Origin: JBCDCP01 sp039181495
Lineage (GTDB): Bacteria > Pseudomonadota > Alphaproteobacteria > Rhizobiales > Tepidamorphaceae
Direction: 5' to 3'
Length of the DNA stretch: 6,187 nucleotides
Assembly: GCA_039181495.1 (NCBI GenBank)
Contig: JBCDCP010000150.1
Span: 1 to 6,187, forward strand
Below the pieces are notes generated by a model, which made no database searches, was not told where the DNA came from, and worked only from the letters and a program-made list of their open reading frames with translations. The stretch's first letter is position 1. The number at the start of each line of letters is the position of its first letter. Below, piece by piece: positions 1 through 5,616 of the stretch. A program made the translations under genes and the position numbers.

Positions 1-1
1 C

Positions 2-346
2 GATATTCCCACTGCTGTGGCGGCCATCAAGATGGGCGCGTTCGACTTTATCGAGAAGCCGTTCGATGCCGAAACGGTCGTCGAGCGGGTCTCGGACGCG
101 CTGGTACGTCGGGCCAACCGTTCGCCGGACGACCTCGTCGACAAGAGCTTCCCCGGACACGAAACACTGACGCCACGCGAGCGCGAGGTTTTGGCACAGA
201 TCACGGCAGGTGCCTCGAACAAAGAGGCCGGACGAACCCTGGGCATCTCGCCACGGACGATTGAAGTGCATCGTGCCCGGATTATGGAAAAGCTGGGCGC
301 GCGCAACGCGGCCGATCTGGTCCGGATCGTTCTGGCCGGCAACTGA
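2..346 (+). CDS. fixJ: FixJ-family response regulator, C-terminal part (5' end outside window)
   Basis: This is the last 114 residues of a two-component response regulator; the reading frame is open back to base 2, so the gene starts upstream and about 90 residues of a usual 200-odd are missing. Residues 1-35 are the end of a receiver domain, with the conserved lysine in IEKPF (fragment residue 19) and the alpha-5 helix after it. Residues 56-114 are a LuxR/GerE helix-turn-helix, starting LTPREREVL and including SPRTIEVHRARIMEKLGA, the recognition-helix region. IEKPF plus this output domain is the typical FixJ arrangement. In rhizobia FixJ is phosphorylated by the haem-based oxygen sensor FixL at low O2 and activates fixK. 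The nearby fixK-like and cbb3 oxidase genes support that role. The phospho-acceptor aspartate lies outside the window. A paralogous FixJ/NarL regulator is possible but less likely in this context. Confidence 0.88.
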   Translation, partial: DIPTAVAAIKMGAFDFIEKPFDAETVVERVSDALVRRANRSPDDLVDKSFPGHETLTPREREVLAQITAGASNKEAGRTLGISPRTIEVHRARIMEKLGARNAADLVRIVLAGN

Positions 347-451
347 TAGCCGGCAAGTTCGAGGAAACGCATTCGAATTCACAAGACCGGGTGCTACGCG
401 ACCGGTCAATTTCGGCATTTTGCAACGACATTAGCCAGACCAGATAGGGTC

Positions 452-500
452 AATGCCGCATGGGGCATTTGCCTGATGGATTACGGCTATCGATCAGGCA
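452..500. repeat. two adjacent inverted repeats between fixJ and the receiver gene
   Basis: The first dyad pairs AATGCC (452-457) with GGCATT (464-469), a perfect 6-bp stem with a 6-base loop. The second immediately follows: TGCCTGAT (470-477) pairs with ATCAGGCA (493-500). It extends inward to a 12-position stem (470-481 with 489-500) with a single G/G mismatch and a 7-base loop. No T-run follows either one, so they do not look like intrinsic terminators. They lie in the otherwise featureless 228-bp gap 347-574, about 75-120 bases before the preferred start of the receiver gene. They could be an operator or an mRNA structure formed in a fixJ-receiver transcript. The function is unknown. Confidence 0.55.
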
Positions 501-574
501 GTATCCGACAAGAACAACGAAGAACGAACCAGGCTATGAACGCGGTTTGTGCCCTGCGAACTTGGGACACCCAA

Positions 575-940
575 ATGGCCGAAATTGCCGTCGAGGCCAA
601 CGCCCCGGTCCACATAGTTGAAGATGATCATGCGGTGAGCGATTCGCTGGTTATGCTGCTGCGCCAGTTGGGTCGACCGGTGCACGCCTATACTGATGCC
701 GAGTCGTTCTTTGCTCATGGAATCCCCGAGCCCGAGGAAACTGTCGTCGTCGATCTCGGGCTGCCGGGCATGAATGGCAGCCGGTTGATCCAGTGGCTTC
801 AATCGTTACGTCAGCCGCCGAGGATTGTGGTCATCACCGGTCAGTCGCAGGCCGGGCTGGATCGGATGATGCAGGGACTGGCTGTTCCTCATGTCATTCG
901 GAAGCCTCTCTCGGCCGAGGCTATCGCTGAATTCGTTTAG
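575..940 (+). CDS. receiver-only (single-domain) response regulator, FixJ-like receiver
   Basis: With the start at 575 this is a 121-residue cytoplasmic protein that is nearly all receiver domain. The expected signature residues are present: acidic cluster EDD (16-18), phospho-acceptor Asp60 in VVDLGLPGMNG, Thr88 in VITGQ and Lys110 in IRKPL. It should therefore be able to accept a phosphoryl group. There is no output domain, and the chain ends only 11 residues after Lys110, so alpha-5 is short. ATG at 575 is preferred because the receiver fold begins soon after it and GGGA lies 7 bases upstream. ATGs at 536 and 476 are in frame, but the 476 start lies inside a strong inverted repeat and would add residues with no receiver homology. 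It lies between fixJ and fixK; as I recall, Bradyrhizobium has a solo receiver gene in a comparable place. Likely roles are phosphate sink, competitor or modulator of FixL-FixJ; this is inference. Confidence 0.85.
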   Translation: MAEIAVEANAPVHIVEDDHAVSDSLVMLLRQLGRPVHAYTDAESFFAHGIPEPEETVVVDLGLPGMNGSRLIQWLQSLRQPPRIVVITGQSQAGLDRMMQGLAVPHVIRKPLSAEAIAEFV

Positions 941-948
941 TTCCTGGA

Positions 949-955
949 TAAGTAG
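949..955 (+). promoter_or_regulatory. possible FixJ-binding heptamer 1
   Basis: The sequence is TAAGTAG, matching the core (TAMGTAG) that I recall for high-affinity Sinorhizobium FixJ sites. It begins 9 bases after the receiver gene's stop codon and is far (289 bp) from the fixK start, so by itself it is weak evidence. An exact second copy at 1104 makes it more interesting. Confidence 0.3.
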
Positions 956-1065
956 ATCAGCACCTTCCGTGATGATCGAGGACGCCGTGCGATATCATTT
1001 CGTTACATTTCTTCACAATTAAATAGTCAAGAATCCTCTTGCGTAATGTCGTTCGACCAATGCGC

Positions 1066-1072
1066 TAAGTAT
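1066..1072 (+). promoter_or_regulatory. possible FixJ-binding heptamer 2 (one mismatch)
   Basis: The sequence is TAAGTAT, one base different from the TAAGTAG copies. It lies 38 bp upstream of the copy at 1104 on the same strand and could be a secondary site. Confidence 0.22.
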
Positions 1073-1103
1073 TTGAACTGCGACGATCTTACGCGGTTGC
1101 GCT

Positions 1104-1110
1104 TAAGTAG
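1104..1110 (+). promoter_or_regulatory. possible FixJ-binding heptamer 3
   Basis: An exact TAAGTAG lies 134 bp before the fixK start codon, a plausible activator position if transcription begins roughly 40-70 bp downstream. Together with the copies at 949 and 1066 it suggests that FixJ activates fixK. The transcription start is not known from sequence. Confidence 0.4.
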
Positions 1111-1164
1111 CCCGACGAATTTTTCCGTGAACTGTTCAGCGTAGTCTTTGTAGCTAAGAACGCA

Positions 1165-1179
1165 GCAGCGAAGCGCTGC
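1165..1179 (+). repeat. small perfect hairpin in the fixK leader
   Basis: GCAGCG (1165-1170) pairs with CGCTGC (1174-1179) around an AAG loop. It ends 64 bases before the fixK ATG. It is GC-rich with no T-run, so it is not a terminator. It could stabilise the leader or be incidental. Confidence 0.35.
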
Positions 1180-1243
1180 ATGACAAGATCCGTGGCGTGG
1201 ACCAAACCGGTCTCCAGGGTCGATGGGCTAGAGGAAGCGTGAC

Positions 1244-1963
1244 ATGGACAGCATGGTGAAACCCGTCGAAGATCTTGCCACGGGCCCTGTCCAGAATCGG
1301 GACGTAGCTTGCGCGCCGGGCATGCCGCCGTTTGCCAAGCCTGCCCATGGACAGCAGTTGACCGTTCTCCACGCTGAACATGACATCATCTACCATGAAG
1401 GTGATGATATCTCTCATTACTACGAAGTGATCGACGGCGCGATCATGCTCTACAAGATCCTTCCCGACGGCCGTCGCCAGGTGGTCGAGATCGTCGGACC
1501 GGGAGCAATGTTCGGCATCAGCTGCGATGACAGCAGGGATTGCACCGCCGAAACCCTGGTTGCTTCGCGGCTGAAGGTCATGGATTACATGAGTTGCGCC
1601 AACGTTCCGGAAGCGCACTGCCGTATGTGCAGACAGCTCCAGGAGCAGCTACGCGAAATGCGTTCACATGCAGTGCTGCTCGGCCGCAAGTCGGCCATGG
1701 AACGGGTCGCCAGTTTCATTCTATGCCTCGTCTTTGGGCGCCATGTCGGCTCTGACGAAACGTGTGACGAGCGCGGACACAAGCTGACTGTCCGCCTGCC
1801 CATGACGCGTCAGGAAATCGCCGACTATCTGGGTCTGACCATCGAAACCGTCAGTCGCTCCTTCTCAGAACTCAAGCGCCGCGGTCTGATCGATTTCGAC
1901 AAGAACGACTGGGTTCGGGTCACCGATCTTCCGGGGATTGATCAGCTGTCAGGAACACGCTGA
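1244..1963 (+). CDS. fixK: FixK-type Crp/Fnr transcriptional regulator, cysteine-rich
   Basis: This 239-residue DNA-binding protein has a cyclic-nucleotide-binding-like beta-barrel (about 40-125; HEGDD at 51-55 and GDGAxxLY-like DGAIMLYKILPDGR at 65-77). A dimerisation helix follows (about 130-160), then a winged helix-turn-helix (about 185-226). The recognition helix reads LTIETVSRSFSEL, with the Glu-x-x-Ser-Arg set (E201, S204, R205) that in FNR and FixK reads TTGAT-N4-ATCAA. The N-terminal cysteine cluster that holds the FNR iron-sulfur centre is absent (only Cys23), so it is FixK-like rather than FnrN-like. It has eight cysteines (23, 94, 100, 118, 126, 129, 161, 174), five of them between 94 and 129, which is unusual. 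The start at 1244 is backed by GAGGAAG 6 bases upstream. It lies downstream of fixJ and the solo receiver. Its likely targets are the boxes at 3552 and 3780. Confidence 0.88.
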   Translation: MDSMVKPVEDLATGPVQNRDVACAPGMPPFAKPAHGQQLTVLHAEHDIIYHEGDDISHYYEVIDGAIMLYKILPDGRRQVVEIVGPGAMFGISCDDSRDCTAETLVASRLKVMDYMSCANVPEAHCRMCRQLQEQLREMRSHAVLLGRKSAMERVASFILCLVFGRHVGSDETCDERGHKLTVRLPMTRQEIADYLGLTIETVSRSFSELKRRGLIDFDKNDWVRVTDLPGIDQLSGTR

Positions 1964-1976
1964 ACAACAGGTTTTC

Positions 1977-2004
1977 CGCACCACGGCTTGCATCCCACGG
2001 TGCG
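1977..2004. repeat. inverted repeat just after fixK
   Basis: CGCACC (1977-1982) pairs with GGTGCG (1999-2004) around a 16-base loop. It begins 13 bases after the fixK stop. It has no T-run and is weaker than the terminator that follows, so it may be incidental. Further right, GCTCCGGAGC at 2126-2135 is a perfect 10-bp palindrome between the terminator and the hemN stop. Confidence 0.3.
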
Positions 2005-2032
2005 ACAACGATTAGCTCCTCCTCTTGCCACC

Positions 2033-2062
2033 TGGCCGGACTTTTTGTCCGGCCATTTTTTT
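2033..2062 (+). terminator. intrinsic terminator after fixK
   Basis: TGGCCGGAC (2033-2041) pairs perfectly with GTCCGGCCA (2047-2055) around a TTTTT loop and is followed by seven T residues (2056-2062). This 9-bp GC-rich stem plus U-tract is a textbook Rho-independent terminator for the plus strand. It insulates fixK from the convergent hemN. Read on the minus strand, no T-run follows the stem, so it should not stop hemN transcripts efficiently. Confidence 0.93.
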
Positions 2063-2167
2063 GTCTTCGCTGGATTTCGCGCCTGCCAAGTATGTTGCGA
2101 GAGACAAGTGGGGTTCCTCCGTCGCGCTCCGGAGCACAAGAGGAGATCGTGAATAGGGAAATCGAGC

Positions 2168-3517
2168 CTAGACGGCGGCGGAATGGCGGCTCAGATCCGG
2201 ATCGAAATAGGCGTCGAAGGCCGAGGCGACGAGCCTTGTGAATGGCCGCATCTGTTCAGGTACGCGCACGACATCACCGTCAACCTGGGCAACACCATCA
2301 TCAACCAACTGAGCGAGCTTGCCCCACACATCACCAAATGCCGTGGATGGAGCACCATGACGGCTCGAAACAGCGCGTACATCGACAGCCAGATCGCACA
2401 TCAACCGTTCAATGGCGTCGGCGCGAAGCCGATCCTCATCCGACAAGGTGAGACCCCGAATGGTTGCAAACCGGCCGCTCTCGATAGCCCGTGACCAGCC
2501 GCGAAGATCTGGCGCATTCTGGGCAAAGCCTTGCGGATAGGTTGAAATTGACGACGCACCAAGTCCGATCACCGCATCCGCCGGATCATCGGTGTAGCCT
2601 TGGAAGTTGCGCCGCAGCTTACCGATCCGTGCAGCAATCGCGAGCGGGTCTTCCGGCAGCGCAAAGTGATCAAGACCGATGCGCTCATATCCCAGTGTCA
2701 CCAGCCGGTCGGCGGCAGCTTCGGCCTGGTCCAGTCTTTCTTCCGGACCCGGCAGCGCCGATTCTTCGATCAGTCGCTGGTGTTTCTTGAACCAGGGCAC
2801 ATGTGCGTAACCGAACAAGGCGATGCGCTGCGGCTGTAGATTGACGGCCAGGTCGACGCTGTGCAGCAGGTCGGTCGTGCTCTGAAGCGGCAGACCATAC
2901 ATCAGGTCGAAATTGATCCCGGTGATTCCACGCTCAGCCAGCAGATCGACCGTATCGTGTACGAGTTCGTATGGCTGTGGGCGCCCGATGGCAGCCTGCA
3001 CGCGGGGCGTGAAATCTTGAACACCAAGGCTTGCCCGATTGATCTTCGCCTCGACGAGGCAGTCAGCCAGCTCGGGGGTCATCACGCGCGGGTCAATTTC
3101 AATGGCACGTTCGGCGTGAGCTTCAACAGCACACTCACCGTCAATCGCAGCATGAATGCCCAGGAACTCTTCGGTTGGCATCATGCTTGGTGTGCCGCCA
3201 CCCCAGTGTATGTGGGCAACCTGCCGGCCCGGCCCCAGCGCGGTCAGAACCGTCTCCAGCTCCATGCGCAGCGTGCGCGCATAGTCGAGCACCGGCTCTC
3301 TTTTCTTGGTGACCTTGGTGTGGCAGCCGCAATACCAGCACATCGACTGACAGAACGGCACATGAAAGTAGAATGACAGGCGGGCGTCGGGTTTGAGTCC
3401 ACCAATCCAACCCGCCACAGTGGCGCTGTCGATGTTGCCGTGAAATGCCGGAGCGGTTGGATACGATGTGTATCTCGGAACCTGCATGGCAGCATATTTG
3501 TCGCGTCGAAAGCTCAT
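2168..3517 (-). CDS. hemN: oxygen-independent coproporphyrinogen III oxidase
   Basis: This 449-residue radical SAM enzyme makes protoporphyrinogen IX from coproporphyrinogen III without O2 in the cytoplasm, supplying haem under low oxygen. The family N-terminus VPRYTSYPTAP is at residues 13-23. The iron-sulfur motif C-x3-C-x2-C is at Cys56, Cys60 and Cys63, with the extra HemN cysteine at 65 (CGC). GGGTP at 106-110 is the SAM-binding motif; further on come the HemN-typical ASLGVQDF and INFDLMYGLP. Length is close to E. coli HemN (457), so it looks intact. ATG at 3517 is chosen because homology begins soon after it; the frame opens further to a TTG at 3565, but that lies inside a FixK box. The ribosome-binding site before 3517 is weak (AGTGG). 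It is divergent from ccoN, and the adjacent box suggests FixK/FNR control. The true HemN signature argues against HemW. Confidence 0.94.
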   Translation of the reverse strand: MSFRRDKYAAMQVPRYTSYPTAPAFHGNIDSATVAGWIGGLKPDARLSFYFHVPFCQSMCWYCGCHTKVTKKREPVLDYARTLRMELETVLTALGPGRQVAHIHWGGGTPSMMPTEEFLGIHAAIDGECAVEAHAERAIEIDPRVMTPELADCLVEAKINRASLGVQDFTPRVQAAIGRPQPYELVHDTVDLLAERGITGINFDLMYGLPLQSTTDLLHSVDLAVNLQPQRIALFGYAHVPWFKKHQRLIEESALPGPEERLDQAEAAADRLVTLGYERIGLDHFALPEDPLAIAARIGKLRRNFQGYTDDPADAVIGLGASSISTYPQGFAQNAPDLRGWSRAIESGRFATIRGLTLSDEDRLRADAIERLMCDLAVDVRAVSSRHGAPSTAFGDVWGKLAQLVDDGVAQVDGDVVRVPEQMRPFTRLVASAFDAYFDPDLSRHSAAV

Positions 3518-3551
3518 GACCACTGTTTGACACGGCCAACCGGGTCGGTCG

Positions 3552-3565
3552 TTGATTCCGGTCAA
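3552..3565 (-). promoter_or_regulatory. FNR/FixK box upstream of hemN
   Basis: TTGAT-TCCG-GTCAA matches 9 of the 10 specified bases of TTGAT-N4-ATCAA. Its centre is 41.5 bp from the first base of the hemN ATG. In a class II arrangement (box centred at -41.5) transcription would start at or very near that ATG. The recognition helix of the FixK-like protein in this window has the residues expected to read this site. Confidence 0.72.
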
Positions 3566-3779
3566 GCCTCAAATCAGCGTTGCAGCAATCAATCTGATTA
3601 TTGCCCTAGCAGAACAAATGACGGTTCAGGGCAAGAAGTAGCCCTTTCGCGCAACAATCCACGCAACTGCGGCATTGTCTCGGTCTGGAATCGCTCGAAA
3701 TCCAACGATCTCGCGCAGACAGTAAATGTCCCGATCGACCATTTGCCGCACCCCAAGCTGCCATTTTCGGGCCGTTTGC

Positions 3780-3793
3780 TTGAGGAATATCAA
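3780..3793 (+). promoter_or_regulatory. FNR/FixK box upstream of ccoN
   Basis: TTGAG-GAAT-ATCAA matches 9 of the 10 specified bases of TTGAT-N4-ATCAA. A class II promoter would place the transcription start near 3828, giving a leader of about 118 bases before ccoN. Control of cbb3 oxidase operons by FixK or FNR proteins is well established in alphaproteobacteria. The -10 region is not distinctive. Confidence 0.75.
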
Positions 3794-3902
3794 GGCAATC
3801 GCGCCCGTTCTCCGAAAGACTGAATTCATTCAAAAGTCGATTGTGTCCGTGCGGGAATCGAACTGCCGCCCTGACGCGATCGCCTTCGGTTTCGTTCCTA
3901 AC

Positions 3903-3922
3903 TGCGCCGGGTTTCCGGCGCG
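3903..3922 (+). repeat. GC-rich hairpin in the ccoN leader, just before the ribosome-binding site
   Basis: GCGCCGG (3904-3910) pairs perfectly with CCGGCGC (3915-3921) around a GTTT loop; a flanking T-G wobble adds an eighth pair. It ends 7 bases before the GGAGGG of ccoN. No T-run follows, so it is not an intrinsic terminator. A second short stem, TTCC (3925-3928) with GGAA (3934-3937), would cover part of the Shine-Dalgarno. A role in mRNA stability or translation is possible but unproven. Confidence 0.5.
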
Positions 3923-3929
3923 TCTTCCT

Positions 3930-3935
3930 GGAGGG
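3930..3935 (+). promoter_or_regulatory. ribosome-binding site of ccoN
   Basis: GGAGGG lies 10 bases before the ATG at 3946, and a second purine tract, GGGAGA, directly abuts that ATG. This fixes the ccoN start at 3946 rather than at an upstream TTG (3841) in the same frame, which has no such site and would translate through the leader hairpin. Confidence 0.7.
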
Positions 3936-3945
3936 AATTGGGAGA

Positions 3946-5601
3946 ATGGCGCGCACAACTGCGAGCAACCCGCTGACGGTCGAGGAGATTGGCTTCGCGC
4001 TCCTCACAGCGGTCATCGCGCTGGTCTGTCTGGTCATTGCGGCGAAGGCCGTCGACCCGGTTATGGGGTTTCATGCCTGGCTGGGCGTGATCATGGCGAC
4101 CGCTGGCACATTCATAATTTTCAAGTCGCACAATGCGCGGACCGAACCGATCCCGCAGTTGATTGACGGCAAGCCCAACTACCAGCTCGGGCCAATCAAG
4201 TTCGCCTCGATTGCAGCATTGTTCTGGGGCATCGCCGGCTTCGTCGTTGGCCTTGTTATCGCGCTGCAGTTGGCCTACCCGGCACTGAACTTCGATCTGC
4301 CATGGACAACCTTCGGCCGGCTTCGGCCTCTCCACACATCCGCAGTGATCTTTGCGTTTGGCGGCAACGTGCTGCTGGCGTCGTCGTTCTATGTCGCCCA
4401 GCGGACCTGCCATACCCGCATCGCCGGCAACATCGCCCCCTGGTTCGTGGTGCTCGGCTATAACGCCTTCATTGTCATTGCAGGGACGGGCTACCTGCTG
4501 GGTGCAACGCAGGGCAAGGAGTATGCCGAGCCGGAATGGTATGCCGACCTGTGGCTGACGATTGTCTGGGTGGTTTACCTGCTGACCTTCCTGTGGACGC
4601 TGTGGAAGCGCAAGGAACCGCACATCTACGTCGCGAACTGGTTCTACCTGGCCTTCATCGTGACGATTGCGATGCTGCACATCGTCAACAATCTGACGAT
4701 CCCGGTATCGGTCTTCGGGACCAAGTCCTACATCGTCTGGTCCGGTGTGCAGGATGCCATGACGCAATGGTGGTACGGCCACAATGCTGTCGGCTTCTTC
4801 CTCACGGCCGGCTTCCTCGCCATCATGTACTACTTCGTGCCGAAGCGGGCGCAGCGGCCAGTCTATTCCTACCGGCTGTCCATCGTCCACTTCTGGTCGC
4901 TGATCTTCCTGTACATCTGGGCTGGGCCGCACCACCTGCACTACACCGCGCTGCCGCAATGGTCGCAGACACTGGGCATGACATTCTCGATCATGCTGTG
5001 GATGCCCTCATGGGGTGGCATGATCAATGGCCTGATGACGTTGTCAGGCGCGTGGGACAAGCTGCGCACTGATCCGGTGTTGCGTATGATGGTCGTGTCA
5101 GTCGCCTTCTATGGCATGTCGACATTCGAGGGACCGCTGATGTCGGTCCGGGCTGTCAACTCACTGAGCCACTACACAGACTGGACCATCGGCCACGTCC
5201 ATTCAGGTGCCCTCGGCTGGGTCGGGTTCATCTCGTTCGGCTGCATCTACTGCCTCGTGCCGTGGTTGTGGAACCGCAAGCAGATGTACTCGCTGAAGCT
5301 CGTCAACTGGCACTTCTGGATCGCCACCATCGGCATCGTTCTCTACATCACGGCGATGTGGGTATCCGGCATCATGCAGGGCTTGATGTGGCGTGCCTAT
5401 AACAGCCTCGGCTTCCTCGAATACTCGTTCATCGAGACCGTCGAAGCGATGCATCCCTTCTATGTCATCCGGGCCGCTGGCGGTGCGCTGTTCGTCATCG
5501 GATCGCTGATCATGGCCTACAACGTCTGGATGACGATCAGTCGCGGCGAGCCGGCAGCTGAGCCGATTCAGGCAAAGCCATCACTGGCTCCGGCTGAGTA
5601 A
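3946..5601 (+). CDS. ccoN: cbb3-type cytochrome c oxidase subunit I
   Basis: This 551-residue integral membrane protein is the catalytic subunit of the high-affinity haem-copper oxidase: it reduces O2 to water at the haem b3-CuB centre and pumps protons. All key ligands are visible: His130 in RPLHTSAVIFAFGGN (low-spin haem b), His279 in QWWYGHN (CuB), Tyr323 followed by His329-His330 in LYIWAGPHH (cross-linked Tyr and CuB), and His417 and His419 in GHVHSGALGW (haem b3 and haem b). Spacing agrees with the Pseudomonas stutzeri structure with an offset of about 70-72. The offset reflects an N-terminal extension with an added membrane segment (about 15-35), as in other alphaproteobacterial FixN/CcoN of about 530-550 residues. 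The protein is highly hydrophobic throughout, with a short Pro/Ala-rich tail. ccoO follows 15 bp later, so the two are one operon. The upstream FixK box suggests low-oxygen induction. It appears complete. Confidence 0.97.
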   Translation: MARTTASNPLTVEEIGFALLTAVIALVCLVIAAKAVDPVMGFHAWLGVIMATAGTFIIFKSHNARTEPIPQLIDGKPNYQLGPIKFASIAALFWGIAGFVVGLVIALQLAYPALNFDLPWTTFGRLRPLHTSAVIFAFGGNVLLASSFYVAQRTCHTRIAGNIAPWFVVLGYNAFIVIAGTGYLLGATQGKEYAEPEWYADLWLTIVWVVYLLTFLWTLWKRKEPHIYVANWFYLAFIVTIAMLHIVNNLTIPVSVFGTKSYIVWSGVQDAMTQWWYGHNAVGFFLTAGFLAIMYYFVPKRAQRPVYSYRLSIVHFWSLIFLYIWAGPHHLHYTALPQWSQTLGMTFSIMLWMPSWGGMINGLMTLSGAWDKLRTDPVLRMMVVSVAFYGMSTFEGPLMSVRAVNSLSHYTDWTIGHVHSGALGWVGFISFGCIYCLVPWLWNRKQMYSLKLVNWHFWIATIGIVLYITAMWVSGIMQGLMWRAYNSLGFLEYSFIETVEAMHPFYVIRAAGGALFVIGSLIMAYNVWMTISRGEPAAEPIQAKPSLAPAE

Positions 5602-5616
5602 GCGAGGACTCTCAAG

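Larger units (their letters stand above)
941..1243 (+). promoter_or_regulatory. fixK upstream control region
   Basis: This 303-bp gap has no credible gene and is visibly richer in A+T than its flanks around 990-1030. It holds three FixJ-like heptamers, listed separately. It also holds a perfect 5-bp palindrome TGAACTGTTCA (1128-1138) and a hairpin, GCAGCG-AAG-CGCTGC (1165-1179), that would lie in the leader mRNA if transcription starts upstream of it. I could not find a convincing -35/-10 pair, which fits an activator-dependent promoter but does not prove it. A ribosome-binding site, GAGGAAG at 1231-1237, precedes the fixK start by 6 bases. No FNR/FixK box was seen here, so FixK autoregulation is not indicated. 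Confidence 0.5.
3518..3945. promoter_or_regulatory. divergent hemN-ccoN control region
   Basis: These 428 bp separate two divergent genes. They hold two FNR/FixK boxes (3552-3565 and 3780-3793, listed separately), a hairpin in the ccoN leader (3903-3922) and the ccoN ribosome-binding site. Near the hemN side GCAAT (3585-3589) and ATTGC (3600-3604) form a dyad, and AATCA-ATC-TGATT lies within the same stretch (3587-3599); neither matches the FNR box. No well-supported gene is present in the middle (about 3605-3780). A 67-codon minus-strand frame (3626-3829) has no ribosome-binding site and no recognisable family. Confidence 0.7.

Noticed and set aside
476..574. upstream ATG starts (476, 536) for the solo receiver
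   Set aside because: They add up to 33 residues with no receiver homology; 476 falls inside the inverted repeat, and the site before 575 is at least as good. Not fully excluded.
1154..1618. 154-codon minus-strand open frame overlapping fixK
   Set aside because: Antisense to the conserved sensory domain of the Crp/Fnr gene, with no family resemblance.
1936..1950. TTGAT half-site near the 3' end of fixK
   Set aside because: The partner half-site matches ATCAA at only one of five positions, and it lies inside coding sequence.
2861..3376. 171-codon plus-strand open frame within hemN
   Set aside because: Antisense to the radical SAM core of hemN, whose cysteine and GGGTP motifs are intact; a shadow frame.
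3626..3829. 67-codon minus-strand frame in the hemN-ccoN gap, starting at an ATG at 3829
   Set aside because: No ribosome-binding site before the ATG, no recognisable family, a hand count of third-position G+C of about 60% in its latter part, lower than I would expect for genes here, and it overlaps the ccoN FixK box and expected promoter.
3846..3872. tRNA T-arm-like stretch on the minus strand (TTCGATTCCCGC, complement of 3851-3862)
   Set aside because: The T-stem does not pair beyond its ends, and no matching acceptor, D-arm or anticodon arm is found on the 5' side, so it is not a tRNA gene; as an attachment-site remnant it lacks any nearby integrase or duplicate.
3898..4959. long (353-codon) minus-strand open frame opposite ccoN
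   Set aside because: It lies almost wholly antisense to a fully conserved ccoN; its charged, Arg/Asp/Gln-rich composition is what the complement of GC-rich membrane-protein codons gives.
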